Assembly (NCBI GenBank): GCA_034428935.1
Contig: DAOUHB010000036.1
Location: 1 to 20,607, forward strand
Reading direction: 5' to 3'
Origin: JAAYZQ01 sp034428935
GTDB taxonomy: Bacteria > Chloroflexota > Anaerolineae > JAAYZQ01
Length of the DNA: 20,607 bases
Below, piece after piece: positions 1-11,238 of this stretch. Under the pieces are notes generated by a model. That model did not search any database. It saw only the letters and a program-made list of their open reading frames with translations, and was not told the origin of the DNA. Position numbers and translations under genes: made by a program. Positions within the stretch are counted from its first letter, which is position 1. Each line of letters begins with the position of its first letter.

Positions 1-1360
1 CCAGGAGCGCCAGGGCCAGGCCGGCGCCCAGGGGCACCAGGGGCCGGCGGGCCTCGCCCGCCTCGTCGGGCTGCTGGAGCATGGCGACGACGATGCGCAG
101 GTAAAAGTAGAGGGCGATGGCGCTGCTGAGGACCAGGGCGCCCACCAGCCACCACAGCCCGGCCCCCACGCCGGCAGCCACCAGGTAGAGCTTGGCCAGG
201 AACCCGGCCGTCAGCGGCAGGCCGGCCAGCGAAAAGAGGGAGGCGGCCAGGAGGCCCCCCAACCAGGGCCGCCGCCAGAACAATCCCCGGTAGTTCTCCA
301 ACGCGCCGGCGTCGTCGCCGTGGGTGGAGAGCACCGTCACGACGCCAAAGGCCGCCAGGACGGTGATGACGTAGGCGACCAGGTAAAAGGTGGCGGCCGA
401 GATGCCCGTTTCGCCCCCGGCCAGCAGCGGCAGCAGCAGATAGCCCATGTGGGCGATGGACGAGTAGGCCAGGACGCGCTTGACGTTGTCCTGGCGCAGG
501 GCCAGGAGGCTGCCGGCCAGCATGGAGGCGACGGCCACCAGGGCGAGGGCCTGGACCAACGGGCTGTCGAGGACGCCGTCGACGGTGGCAAACAGCCGCA
601 GCAGCAGGCCCAGGACGCCCCCCTTGGACACGGTGGCCACCAGGGCGGCGACGGGCGCCGGCGCCCCCTCGTACACGTCGGGGCTCCAGAAGTGAAAGGG
701 TACCAGCGACAGCTTGAAGCCCACGGCCACGCCCACCAGGGCCATCCCGGCCACGAGCGATACCGTCCACGTTCCCTGGGCCAGGGCGGTGCCCCCCACC
801 AGCTCCTCGAAGGCCAGGGTGCCTTGCCCGGCATAGACGAGGGCCATGCCAAAGAGCATGAAGGAGGTGGACACGCCCGACAGGACCAGGTACTTGATGG
901 CCGCTTCCAGGCAGAGGGGGCGGAGGCGCAGGTAGCCGATGAGGGTATAGAGGCTGATGGCCAGCAGCTCCAGGGACAGGAAGAAGGAGGCAAAGTGGTT
1001 GCTGGCCGCCAGAGCCGAGGAGCCCAGGACGGCCAGGAGCAGGAGGATATAGTACTCTTCCTGGTAGCCCGGGCGTTCGCGCAGGTAGCCGTAGGACAGC
1101 AGGGTCACGGCCGCGGTGGCAGCCACGAGGATGGCCGTGTAGAGCAGGGCATAGCCGTCCACGCGAAACAGGGGCGTGACGTCGCGGGGCCCCGCCGTGG
1201 CGGCGACGGGCAGCGAGAGGAGAGCCAGGGCCAGCGTGGCCAGGGCCAGGCCGGCGGCGAGGCGGTGGTCGCGGCGGAAGGCGATGCCCAGCATGACCAC
1301 CAGGGCGCCGGCGGCCAGCACCAGCCAGGGGAGAAGGGCGACGAGGTCGGAAGTGGTCAT
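1..1360 (-). CDS. nuoN: NADH-quinone oxidoreductase subunit N (NuoN), C-terminus cut by the window edge
   Basis: Membrane subunit of complex I, one of the three antiporter-like proton-translocating subunits. The ATG at 1360 overlaps the nuoM stop as ATGA. 453 residues are visible; E. coli NuoN has about 485, so only a short C-terminal piece is missing beyond base 1. Almost the whole protein is hydrophobic helices. The conserved transmembrane glutamate is E131 (FFLSLELLAISLY). The antiporter signature follows, with VGFKLSLVPFHFWSPDVYEG and then a lysine in ATVSKGG, the usual proton-channel lysines of the family. The reading frame is uninterrupted to the edge. It is the last gene of the nuo operon, as in E. 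coli; any terminator lies outside the window. Confidence 0.96.
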   Translation of the reverse strand, partial: MTTSDLVALLPWLVLAAGALVVMLGIAFRRDHRLAAGLALATLALALLSLPVAATAGPRDVTPLFRVDGYALLYTAILVAATAAVTLLSYGYLRERPGYQEEYYILLLLAVLGSSALAASNHFASFFLSLELLAISLYTLIGYLRLRPLCLEAAIKYLVLSGVSTSFMLFGMALVYAGQGTLAFEELVGGTALAQGTWTVSLVAGMALVGVAVGFKLSLVPFHFWSPDVYEGAPAPVAALVATVSKGGVLGLLLRLFATVDGVLDSPLVQALALVAVASMLAGSLLALRQDNVKRVLAYSSIAHMGYLLLPLLAGGETGISAATFYLVAYVITVLAAFGVVTVLSTHGDDAGALENYRGLFWRRPWLGGLLAASLFSLAGLPLTAGFLAKLYLVAAGVGAGLWWLVGALVLSSAIALYFYLRIVVAMLQQPDEAGEARRPLVPLGAGLALALL

Positions 1361-2915
1361 GGAGTCTCTTCCTCCGGGGCCAGGAGGGTGGCGAGGGGCT
1401 CGTCGCCGCCGGGCAGCACTTCGGCCGCCAGCTCGCCCCCGGCCTGCTGGCGGATGGCCTCCAGGGCGGGGGCCGCCGTGTCGAGGAAGGGCCGGGGATA
1501 GAGGCCCAGCCACAGGACGAGGGCGACGAGGGCGGCCAGGATGCCCACCTCTCGCCGGCCCAGGTCGGGGAGCTTCCAGCCCCCCTCGTTGGGACCGAAA
1601 AAGGTGCGCTGCACCAGGCGCAGGGAATAGATCGTCGAGACGACGAATCCCACGGCCGCCAGGGCGGCCAGGAGCGGGCTGACCTGGTAGGCGCCCATGA
1701 GGACCAGGATCTCGCCGACAAAGTTGCCCAGGCCGGGCAGGCCCAGGGAGGCCAGGGCAAAGAACAGGCCGGCGCCGCCCATGCGGGGCACCGTGTCCCA
1801 CAGGCCGCCCAGCCTGTCCAGGTTGCGGGTGTGGGTGCGGCGGTAGAGGTCGCCCACGAGGATAAAGAGAGCGCCGGTGCTCAGGCCGTGGGCCAACATG
1901 ACGATCACGGCGCCCTGGAGGGCGAGCGAGTTCCAGGCAAAGATGCCCAGGAGGACAAAGCCCATGTGGCTGACGCTGGTGTAGGCCACCAGCCGCTTCA
2001 GGTCCCGCTGGCCAGAGGCCACCAGGCCGCCGTACAGGATGCCGGCGACGCCCAGGGCCATGGCCACGGGCGCAATGTCGCGGGCTGCCTCGGGAAAGAG
2101 GGGCACCAGGAACCGGATAAAGCCGTAGGCGCCCACCTTGAGGACCAGGCCGGCGAGGATGACGCTGCCGGCCGTGGGCGCTTCGGTGTGGGCGTCGGGC
2201 AGCCAGGTGTGGAGGGGCACGGCGGGCAGCTTGACGGCAAAGGCGGCGAAAAAGCCCAGCATCAGCAGGGGCGCCACGCCGGCCGGCAGCGCCGTGCCCA
2301 GCAGGTCGGCATAGTTGAAGGTGTAGGTGCCCGTCTGCTGCCCGTGGTAGAAATAGAGGGCCAGGATCGCGACCAGGAGCAGCAGGCTGCCGGCCTGGGT
2401 AAAGAGAAAGAACTTGAGCGTGGCATATGTCCGCCGCTCGTAGCCCCAGATGCCGATGAGAAAGTAGAGGGGCACCAGCATCATCTCCCAGAAGAGATAG
2501 AAGAGGGCCAGGTCCAGGGCCAGGAAGGCGCCCACCAGGGCCGACACGATCCACAGCAGGTTCAGGTGGAAAAAGCCGGGGCGGCGCGGCGCGTCGGCCC
2601 ACGAGGCCAGGACCGCCATGAGCCCCAGGAAGCTGGTGAGGAGGATCAGGAGCAGGCTCAGGCCGTCCAGGGCCAGGTGGTAGTCGATGCCCAGCTCGGG
2701 GATCCAGGGGACGCTGACCTCCCGGTACCAGGCGCCACTCCTGACACCGGACGTCAGGACCGGTGGGGGCGACCAGATCCAGAGGGCGACGACGGCCGCC
2801 AGGTGGACGAGGAGGCTGGCGGCGGCCACGCGGCGGGGCCAGGCCTCGCCCCAGCGCTGCGAGAGCCAGGCGAGGAGCCCGCCGGCCACCGGCCAGAAGA
2901 GAATCGCGGTCAGGA

Positions 2916-2919
<4 letters not shown>
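1357..2919 (-). CDS. nuoM: NADH-quinone oxidoreductase subunit M (NuoM)
   Basis: Antiporter-like proton-pumping membrane subunit of complex I. 520 residues (E. coli NuoM 509). The open frame continues upstream, but the start is placed at the ATG at 2919 (MILTAILFWP). This is where hydrophobic NuoM-like sequence begins, and it forms an ATGA overlap with the nuoL stop. E145 (YLFWEMMLVP) and K230 (FAVKLPAVPLHTWLPDAH) match the conserved charged pair needed for proton transfer, and a second lysine follows at 261 (GLVLKVGAYGF). The stop overlaps the nuoN start as ATGA, which suggests translational coupling on both sides. No anomalies seen. Confidence 0.97.
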
Positions 2920-4820
<1,901 letters not shown>

Positions 4821-4821
4821 C

Positions 4822-5130
4822 TCAGCCTCTCATCTCGTTCACGGCGTCGGCATCCAGCGTCTCGTTGTGGCCCCGGACCCGGAGCAGGAGCGCCAGCCCC
4901 ACCGACACCTCGGCCGCCGCCACGGCCAGGAGGAGGAGGAACATCACCTGGCCGTCGGCCTGGCCCCAATGGGCGCCGGCGACCACAAAGGCCAGGCCGG
5001 CGGCGTTGAGCATCACCTCCACGGCGAGGAGGATAAAGAGAATGTTGCGCCGCATCAGGACGCCGGCGAGCCCCAGGCAAAAGAGGATCGCCGCCAGGAT
5101 GAGGCCGTGTTCCAGGGGGACCGTAGCCAT
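4822..5130 (-). CDS. nuoK: NADH-quinone oxidoreductase subunit K (NuoK)
   Basis: Small membrane subunit of complex I, homologous to MrpC, lying between NuoA/J and NuoN in the membrane arm. 102 residues, close to the usual 100. Three hydrophobic helices are seen. The two conserved membrane glutamates are E38 (LLAVEVMLNAAG) and E74 (AVAAAEVSVGLALL), corresponding to E36 and E72 of E. coli. The ATG is at 5130. The upstream purine-rich AAGAAGG, about nine bases away, is a fair ribosome-binding site. It lies in a 25-base gap after nuoJ, the largest gap in the membrane-arm half of the operon. Confidence 0.97.
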   Translation of the reverse strand: MATVPLEHGLILAAILFCLGLAGVLMRRNILFILLAVEVMLNAAGLAFVVAGAHWGQADGQVMFLLLLAVAAAEVSVGLALLLRVRGHNETLDADAVNEMRG

Positions 5131-5155
5131 CAGGACGTACCTTCTTTCGCTGCGC

Positions 5156-5686
5156 TCAAGACTCGCCTTCTTTCTCGCGCTCGCCGGGCGTCATGCGCCT
5201 GCCCAGGTGGTAGGCCCCCACGAGCCCGGCCAGGAGCAGGAAGGAGGCCAGCTCCACCGTCAACAGGTAGGTGCCAAAGAGGGACATGCCCAGGGCATGG
5301 GGGCCGACGATGGCGGCCTGCCCTGGCGGCCGGGCCACGGGGCCGGGATTCAAGATGGCATAGCCGAACAGGACGGCCAGGATGGCCGCCATGACGGCCG
5401 GCACGGCCCAGGTGCTCGGGCGCAGGAGGCTGTCGTGCTCCGGGTCTTCGGGGCTGCCCAGGTTGAGCATCATGATGGCAAACAGGAAGAGGACCATGAT
5501 GGCCCCGGCATAGATTATGATCTCCAGGAGGGCGACGTAGGCGGCGCCCAGGGAATAAAAGACCAGGGCCACCGACAGGAGGGAGAGGATGAGATAGAGC
5601 AGCGCGTGCACGGCGTTGCGCCGGGTGATGACCAGGAACGTGGCGACGATGGCCACCGCGCCGCCGGTGTAGAACAGCACGTTCAT
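5156..5686 (-). CDS. nuoJ: NADH-quinone oxidoreductase subunit J (NuoJ)
   Basis: Membrane subunit of complex I (ND6 homologue). 176 residues (E. coli 184). Five hydrophobic segments are seen. The third contains the family hallmark ALLEIIIYAGAIMVLFLFAIMML, whose central helix carries the flexible region and conserved Glu/Tyr; the following loop is LGSPEDPEHDSLL. The C-terminal tail is short and charged (RMTPGEREKEGES) and looks poorly conserved. The ATG at 5686 overlaps the nuoI stop as ATGA. The DNA coding the tail resembles the 18 bases just past the stop, as described in findings. Confidence 0.96.
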   Translation of the reverse strand: MNVLFYTGGAVAIVATFLVITRRNAVHALLYLILSLLSVALVFYSLGAAYVALLEIIIYAGAIMVLFLFAIMMLNLGSPEDPEHDSLLRPSTWAVPAVMAAILAVLFGYAILNPGPVARPPGQAAIVGPHALGMSLFGTYLLTVELASFLLLAGLVGAYHLGRRMTPGEREKEGES

Positions 5687-6198
5687 GGCAGCAGTCCTCG
5701 CACGTCCACCGGGGGCGCTTCCCTTTCTCCCTCGCCGCGATCCTTGACACCCACGGCGACACCGGCGACCTCGTAGAAGTTATAGTCGTGATACTTCCCG
5801 GGCCCACTGATGAGCAGATCCTCCTTTTCGTAGACGAGGTTTTCTCGCCTGTACTCGCTCATCTCAAAGTCGGGGGTGAGCTGGATGGCATAGGTCGGGC
5901 AGGCCTCTTCGCAGTAGCCGCAAAAGATGCACCGCGAGAAGTTGATCCGGAAGAAGACGGGATAGCGCCGCCCGTTCTCGTCCTCGCCGGCCTGGAGCGC
6001 GATGCAATCCACGGGGCAGGCGGCCGAGCAGAGGTAGCAGGCCACGCACCGCTCGTTGCCCTGCAGGTCGCGCGACAGGATGATGCGCCCCCGATAGCGG
6101 GGCGGGACGTGGAGGCGCTCCTCGGGATACTGGACGGTCTCCCGCCGGCGAAAGGTGTGGGTCAGAACGATCCAGAAGGCGCGCAGGACACTGAGCAT
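5683..6198 (-). CDS. nuoI: NADH-quinone oxidoreductase subunit I (NuoI), two [4Fe-4S] ferredoxin subunit
   Basis: Peripheral-arm subunit of complex I carrying clusters N6a and N6b, which pass electrons from NuoG to NuoB. 171 residues (E. coli 180). An N-terminal amphipathic segment (MLSVLRAFWIVLTHTFRR) is followed by two CxxCxxCxxxCP motifs: C51, C54, C57, C61 and C90, C93, C96, C100. The start ATG at 6198 is strongly supported by AAGGAG five bases upstream, which shares bases with the TAA stop of nuoH. The stop overlaps the nuoJ start. Confidence 0.97.
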   Translation of the reverse strand: MLSVLRAFWIVLTHTFRRRETVQYPEERLHVPPRYRGRIILSRDLQGNERCVACYLCSAACPVDCIALQAGEDENGRRYPVFFRINFSRCIFCGYCEEACPTYAIQLTPDFEMSEYRRENLVYEKEDLLISGPGKYHDYNFYEVAGVAVGVKDRGEGEREAPPVDVRGLLP

Positions 6199-6207
6199 AC
6201 GATCTCC

Positions 6208-7185
6208 TTAGCCTTCCAGGGCCAACAGCACCCCGCCCGTCACGGCGAGGTTGAGGAGGGCCAGCGGCAGCAGGACCTTCCAGCCGAGGCCCATGAGCTG
6301 GTCGGACCGGAGCCGGGGCAGCGATCCGCGGGCCAGGATGAACAGCGCGATAAAGGCGAAAGTCTTGAGCAGGAACCACAGGATGCCCGGCAGGGGCAGG
6401 CCAAAGGGCGCCAGCCAGCCCCCGAAAAAGAGGGTGACGATGAGGGCCGAGATGAGGGTGACGCCCAGGTACTCGCCCACGAGGAACATGCCGAACTTGA
6501 TGGCCGAGTATTCCAGGTGGTAACCGGCCACCAGCTCGTTCTCGGCCTCGGGCAGGTCAAAGGGCAGGCGGTGCGTCTCGGCCAGGCCGGCAAACAAAAA
6601 GATGATGAGGCCCAGGATCTGGGGGATAAAGAACCACAGGCCCTGCTGCGCCTCCACGATCTCGCGCAGGTTAAAGGAGCCGGCCATGAGCACCACGCCC
6701 ATGAGCGACAGGGCCATGAACACCTCGTAGCTCACCATCTGCGCCGCGGCCCGCAGGCCGCCCAACAGGGAATAGTTGCTGGCCGACGCCCAGCCGGCCA
6801 GCACCAGGCTATAGACCCCCATGGACGACATGGCCAGGAAGAAAAGGAGCCCGACGTTCAGCTCCACGACGCCGATGCCGGGCGCGATGGGCACCACGGC
6901 AAAGGACATGAGGACGCTGACGATGAGAATGGCCGGCGCCAGGATGAAAACCGGCTTGTCGGCAAAGGGCGGGATCCAGTCCTCCTTGGAGAAAATCTTG
7001 ATGACGTCGGCCAGGACCTGCATCACGCCCAGCGGGCCGACGCGGTTGGGGCCATAGCGGTCCTGCCAGAGGGCCAGGAGGCGCCGCTCCAGCCAGATGA
7101 GGAGGGCCGCGATGGTCAGCGCGCCGGCCAGGACGCCGACGACGACCAGGATGGAGGCCAATGGTGAACTCGATCCGTTGCTCAT
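6208..7185 (-). CDS. nuoH: NADH-quinone oxidoreductase subunit H (NuoH)
   Basis: Membrane subunit of complex I that forms the quinone chamber with NuoB and NuoD. 325 residues from the ATG at 7185 (E. coli 325). The frame is open further upstream, but that stretch lies inside nuoG and does not resemble NuoH. Hallmarks are the post-TM1 motif WQDRYGPNRVGPLGVMQ, DVIKIFSKEDW, and the quinone-site loop ETHRLPFDLPEAENELVAGY followed by EYSAIKF. These are close to invariant in the family. It begins 14 bases after the nuoG stop, with AGCAGG as a weak ribosome-binding site, and ends in TAA inside the nuoI Shine-Dalgarno. Confidence 0.97.
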   Translation of the reverse strand: MSNGSSSPLASILVVVGVLAGALTIAALLIWLERRLLALWQDRYGPNRVGPLGVMQVLADVIKIFSKEDWIPPFADKPVFILAPAILIVSVLMSFAVVPIAPGIGVVELNVGLLFFLAMSSMGVYSLVLAGWASASNYSLLGGLRAAAQMVSYEVFMALSLMGVVLMAGSFNLREIVEAQQGLWFFIPQILGLIIFLFAGLAETHRLPFDLPEAENELVAGYHLEYSAIKFGMFLVGEYLGVTLISALIVTLFFGGWLAPFGLPLPGILWFLLKTFAFIALFILARGSLPRLRSDQLMGLGWKVLLPLALLNLAVTGGVLLALEG

Positions 7186-7199
7186 ACGCCTGCTTTTTC

Positions 7200-9896
7200 C
7201 TACTCGGCGACCAATGTGACGCGCGCGTAGCGCGTGCCCAGCGCCCGGCCGGGCAGGCCGGGCAGGCCCACGGGCAGGCCGGCGATGCCCCGGGGCAGCT
7301 CCGGCACGACGCGCGCGGGCAGTTGGTAGCGGGTGACGCCGACGGTGACGGTCACGCGGTCGCCCTCGGCCGCGCCCAGGCTCCCCAGGTCGTCCTCGTT
7401 GAGGCCCAGGTAGGGCGCCGGCGCCAGCTCGGCGATGCCGGGGGCCAGGGCGCTCTGCTCCTCGGAGCCAAAGACGTGATACAGCGGCACGACGAGCCAC
7501 TGCCCCTCGCGGGCCACAAAGGCGGCGGGCACCTCGTCAAAGAACGTGACCGGGCCCTCGCCCGGCTCGACGAGGCGCCGCCCCACGGGCCCGCCCTCCA
7601 GGGGGCCGCCCACCTGCTCCTGGAACTTGATCAAGGCCTGGACCGAGTTCCAGTTGGGCGCCCAGAAGCGGGGGATGATGGGCGCGGGCGGCTTGCCCTC
7701 GTAGCCCTCCATGGAAAAGGCCAGGGGTGCGTCAGGGTCCGCCGGCGGCTGGGGCTCGTGGACCGTCAGGTGGGCGACGATGGCGGTGCGGCCGCTCCAG
7801 CGGTGGGGCTGGCGCGCGACCTTTTGCTTGTCCAGGCGAAAGCCGGCGCCGGGCGCGACCTCCACGGCGGGCGCCAGGTCGGGAAGCTCCTGCGCCATGG
7901 CCGCCAGGACGTCGTCCAGCGACGCCCAGCCGCCCGTCCCCCGCCCCGACATGGCCGCCAGGGCGCCGAGCCAGCGCCAGCTCTCTTGCACCTCGCCCAC
8001 GGGCGCCAGGACCTGGAAAAAGCGCTGGGCGCGGACCTCGTTGTTGACCAGGGTGCCGTCGCTCTCGGCAAAGGTGCCGGCGGGCAACACCAGGTCGGCC
8101 TCGTGGGTCGTGGGGCTCGACAGGTGGTCGACGGCCACCACGTAGGCCGCCTCTTCCAGTAGGCTGGCGGCGGCTCCCTCGTCCATGCGCCGGTACAGGT
8201 CGTTTTCCAGGACCACGACGGCCACGTTCTCCTGGCCCTGGACGGCCTCGCGGGCCTCCTCCAGGCTGCCCCCGCCCATCATGGCCAGCCCCAGGCTGTT
8301 GCACTCGGGGACCACCAGCGACAGCTCGGCCCCCAGGCTCCAGGCCACGTTGGCCGCCGCCTGGATCAGCTCCAGGCTGCCACAGCTCGTGCCGCTGATG
8401 ACCAGGGGCCGCTTTGCGCGGCGCAGGCCATCGGCGATGGCGCCGGCCAGCTCCTCCAGCTCGGCCGGCAGGCCGGGCACCCGCGGCAGCGCGGGCTGCA
8501 GGGCGCGGGCCACGGCGAACCCCAGGCGCGCCAGGTCGCCGGGCGCGGCCTGGTAGGTGCCCGAGGCAATCTCGTCCAGCCGGGTGGCGTGGGGCACGGC
8601 CAGAAAGAGCGGCCCCCGGAGGCCCTCCATGGCCTTGAGCACGGCGCTGGCGTGCCAGTCGGGGATGCCCAGGTTGCGCGGGATCTCCAGGGGGCCCTGG
8701 CGCACCGACTGGTGCAGGGCCAGGGCCATCATGGGCGCCGTGTTGTTCAGGTCCTCGCCCAGGACCAACACCGCGTCGGCCCGGGACACGTCGTGGAGAG
8801 ACGGGGTCCGGGCCGGCCCCCGGCGCAGGATGTCGAGGACGGCGGCCAGCAGCCGGGCGTCGGCCTCGGAGACGCCCTGGTAAAAGTTGTCGGCGCCCAC
8901 CAGGGAGCGGAGGGCAAAGTTGGCTTCCAGGGAGGCCCGGGGCGAGCCGATGCCGATGAGGCGCCCACCGCCCTGCAGGAAGGCGGCCGCGTTCGCCAGG
9001 GCCTCGTCGCGTCCGGCGGGCTGCTGCTCTCCCCCGGCCGTGCGGAGGAACGGCGCGCGGATGCGCCGGGGAGCGTTCACGAACTCGTAGCCGAACCGCC
9101 CGCGGTCGCACAGGAAGTAGCCGTTGACGTCATGGTTGTAGCGGTTGCGGATGCGGCGCAGGGTGCCGTAGCGCTCGCCGGGGATGGTGTTGCAGCCCAC
9201 GCTGCAATGCACGCACACCGAAGGCGCCGTTTGCAGGTCCCACTTGCGCGTGTAGTGCCTGTGGAACGTCTTGTCGACAAAGACGCCCGTGGGACAGACC
9301 TCCACCAGGTTTCCGGCAAACTCGCTTTCCAGCACGCCGTCCTCGTAGCGGCCAAAGTAGACGTGGTCGTGGATGGCAAAGGTGGCCAGGTCGTGCCCCC
9401 CGGCATAGTCGCGGTAAAAGCGCACGCAGCGATAGCAGGCGATGCAGCGGTTCATCTCGTGCTTGATAAACGGCCCCAGGTACTGGTCGCGGTGGGTGCG
9501 CTTCTGGAAGCGGTAGCGGCGATAGTTGTGGCCGGTGAGGACGGTCATGTCCTGGAGGTGGCACTCGCCCCCCTCGTCGCACACGGGGCAATCGTGGGGG
9601 TGGTTGACCATGAGCCACTCGATGACGCCGGCCCGGAAGGCCCGGGCCTCGGGGTCGTCGATAGAGATGCGCACGCCGTCGTCGGCGGCGGTCATGCAGG
9701 CCATGACGATGCGGCCCCGGGTGTCGTCTTCGCCCATGAACTGCTTGACGGCGCACTGGCGGCAGGCCCCCACCGAGTGGAGGGCGGGATGCCAGCAGAA
9801 GAAGGGCAGGTCCAGGCCCAGGCTGAGGCAAGCCTGGAGCAGGTTCTGCCCGTCCTCGACCTCGTATGCTTTGCCGTCTACGTGGATGGTCGCCAT
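7200..9896 (-). CDS. nuoG: NADH-quinone oxidoreductase subunit G (NuoG), E. coli type with N7 cluster ligands
   Basis: Large Fe-S subunit of the peripheral arm of complex I. 898 residues (E. coli 908). Order of domains: [2Fe-2S] ferredoxin domain with C34, C45, C48, C67 (N1b); the H99, C103, C106, C112 cluster; the C151, C154, C157, C201 cluster; then C228, C231, C235 and C263, the four ligands of the off-pathway cluster N7 that many complex I lineages have lost. The rest is a molybdopterin-oxidoreductase-like domain without catalytic role. The ATG at 9896 has GAGGT upstream. It starts three bases after nuoF. No frameshift seen across 2.7 kb. Confidence 0.97.
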   Translation of the reverse strand: MATIHVDGKAYEVEDGQNLLQACLSLGLDLPFFCWHPALHSVGACRQCAVKQFMGEDDTRGRIVMACMTAADDGVRISIDDPEARAFRAGVIEWLMVNHPHDCPVCDEGGECHLQDMTVLTGHNYRRYRFQKRTHRDQYLGPFIKHEMNRCIACYRCVRFYRDYAGGHDLATFAIHDHVYFGRYEDGVLESEFAGNLVEVCPTGVFVDKTFHRHYTRKWDLQTAPSVCVHCSVGCNTIPGERYGTLRRIRNRYNHDVNGYFLCDRGRFGYEFVNAPRRIRAPFLRTAGGEQQPAGRDEALANAAAFLQGGGRLIGIGSPRASLEANFALRSLVGADNFYQGVSEADARLLAAVLDILRRGPARTPSLHDVSRADAVLVLGEDLNNTAPMMALALHQSVRQGPLEIPRNLGIPDWHASAVLKAMEGLRGPLFLAVPHATRLDEIASGTYQAAPGDLARLGFAVARALQPALPRVPGLPAELEELAGAIADGLRRAKRPLVISGTSCGSLELIQAAANVAWSLGAELSLVVPECNSLGLAMMGGGSLEEAREAVQGQENVAVVVLENDLYRRMDEGAAASLLEEAAYVVAVDHLSSPTTHEADLVLPAGTFAESDGTLVNNEVRAQRFFQVLAPVGEVQESWRWLGALAAMSGRGTGGWASLDDVLAAMAQELPDLAPAVEVAPGAGFRLDKQKVARQPHRWSGRTAIVAHLTVHEPQPPADPDAPLAFSMEGYEGKPPAPIIPRFWAPNWNSVQALIKFQEQVGGPLEGGPVGRRLVEPGEGPVTFFDEVPAAFVAREGQWLVVPLYHVFGSEEQSALAPGIAELAPAPYLGLNEDDLGSLGAAEGDRVTVTVGVTRYQLPARVVPELPRGIAGLPVGLPGLPGRALGTRYARVTLVAE

Positions 9897-9899
9897 GCG

Positions 9900-11183
9900 C
9901 TACCTCGTAGCCTTCCAGGGGCAGCGCCCCTCGCGGATGTGCCGCTCGAAATCGTCGCGGAAGTACTTCAGGCCGCTGCGCAGGGGCTCCATGGCGCCGG
10001 GCGCCAGGGCGCAGTAGGTAAAGCCCAGCCACAGGAAGCGGCCGTGATGCTCCAGGATCTCCAGGTCTTCGGGGCGGCCGCGCCCCTCCTCGATGGCCTC
10101 CAGGGTCCGGGTGACCCAGGGGAGGCCGTCGCGGCAGGGGGTGCACCAGCCGCACGACTCGTGGGCGAAAAAGCGCTCCAGGTTGTGGATCATGGCCACG
10201 GGGCAGCGCTGGTCGTCGAGGACGATCATGGTGCCCGTGCCCAGCCGGCTGCCGGCCGCCTGCACCGAGGAGAAATCCATGGGCAGGTCCAGGTGCTCCT
10301 CCACCAGGAAATCGGTGGAGGCGCCGCCGGGCAGCAGGCCGCGGAACCCGTATCCGGGGCGCATGCCGCCGGCGTGTTCTTCCAGGATCTCGCGGACGGT
10401 GGTGCCCATGGGCAGCTCCCACAGGCCGGGCCTGTTGACCTTGCCGCTGACGCCATATATCTTGGTGCCGGCCTCTGTACTGCGGCTCAGCCCATTGTAC
10501 CAGTCGGCGCCATTGGCGACGATGGCTGGCACGTTGCACAGCGTCTCCACGTTGTTGACCACCGTGGGCTTGCCCCACAGCCCGACGACGGGCGGGAAGG
10601 GGGGGCGCTGGCGGGGGATGGCCCGGCCGCCCTCCAGGGCGTTGAGCAGCGCCGACTCTTCGCCGCAGATGTAGCGGCCCGCACTGGCGTGGAGCGACAT
10701 TTCCAGGTTCCAGCCGGTGCCCAGGACGTTCCGGCCGGCATAGCCCGCCTGGTAGGCCTCGGCGATGGCCCGCCGCAGGTACTGCTGGGGCTGCTTGTAG
10801 GCCCACCGGATAAAGATGTAGGCCACGTCGGCCTGGATGGCATAGGCGCTGAGGAGCATGCCCTCCAGGAGGAGGTGCGGGTTGCCCTCCAGGAGCATCC
10901 GGTCCTTGAACGTGCCGGGCTCCATCTCGTCGGCATTGGCCACCAGGTACTTGGGCCGGGGCGCGTCGTCGCCCATGGGCACAAAGCCCCACTTGGCGCC
11001 CGTGGGAAAGCCGGCGCCCCCGCGGCCCCGCAGGTTTGAGTCCTTGACCACCTGCGTCACTTCCCCGGGCGACATCTCCAGGAGCGCCTTGCGCAGCGCC
11101 TGGTAGCCCCCGGTCTGCTCGTAAGCCTCCAGGCTGAGGGGCCCCTCGCCGGGCCGGATCTGTCCAGTCAGCGGCCGCTCCAT
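9900..11183 (-). CDS. nuoF: NADH-quinone oxidoreductase subunit F (NuoF), NADH- and FMN-binding
   Basis: NADH-oxidising flavoprotein subunit of complex I; it holds FMN and cluster N3. 427 residues from the ATG at 11183. Two in-frame ATGs exist upstream (11207 and 11222). 11183 is preferred because GGGGAGAAAGG sits six bases before it and the protein there aligns with the E. coli N-terminus. Motifs: GRGGAGFPTGAKW at residues 53-65 (flavin/nucleotide loop), CNADEMEPGT-like ANADEMEPGTFKDR, GRYICGEESALLNALEG, and N3 ligands C344, C347, C350 (SCGWCTPCRDG) with C391. It follows nuoE by 55 bases. Confidence 0.95.
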   Translation of the reverse strand: MERPLTGQIRPGEGPLSLEAYEQTGGYQALRKALLEMSPGEVTQVVKDSNLRGRGGAGFPTGAKWGFVPMGDDAPRPKYLVANADEMEPGTFKDRMLLEGNPHLLLEGMLLSAYAIQADVAYIFIRWAYKQPQQYLRRAIAEAYQAGYAGRNVLGTGWNLEMSLHASAGRYICGEESALLNALEGGRAIPRQRPPFPPVVGLWGKPTVVNNVETLCNVPAIVANGADWYNGLSRSTEAGTKIYGVSGKVNRPGLWELPMGTTVREILEEHAGGMRPGYGFRGLLPGGASTDFLVEEHLDLPMDFSSVQAAGSRLGTGTMIVLDDQRCPVAMIHNLERFFAHESCGWCTPCRDGLPWVTRTLEAIEEGRGRPEDLEILEHHGRFLWLGFTYCALAPGAMEPLRSGLKYFRDDFERHIREGRCPWKATR

Positions 11184-11238
11184 GCCATTCCTTTCTCCCC
11201 GGTTCATTGAGCCTTCAGCCATCTTTACTTTCCCGGCG

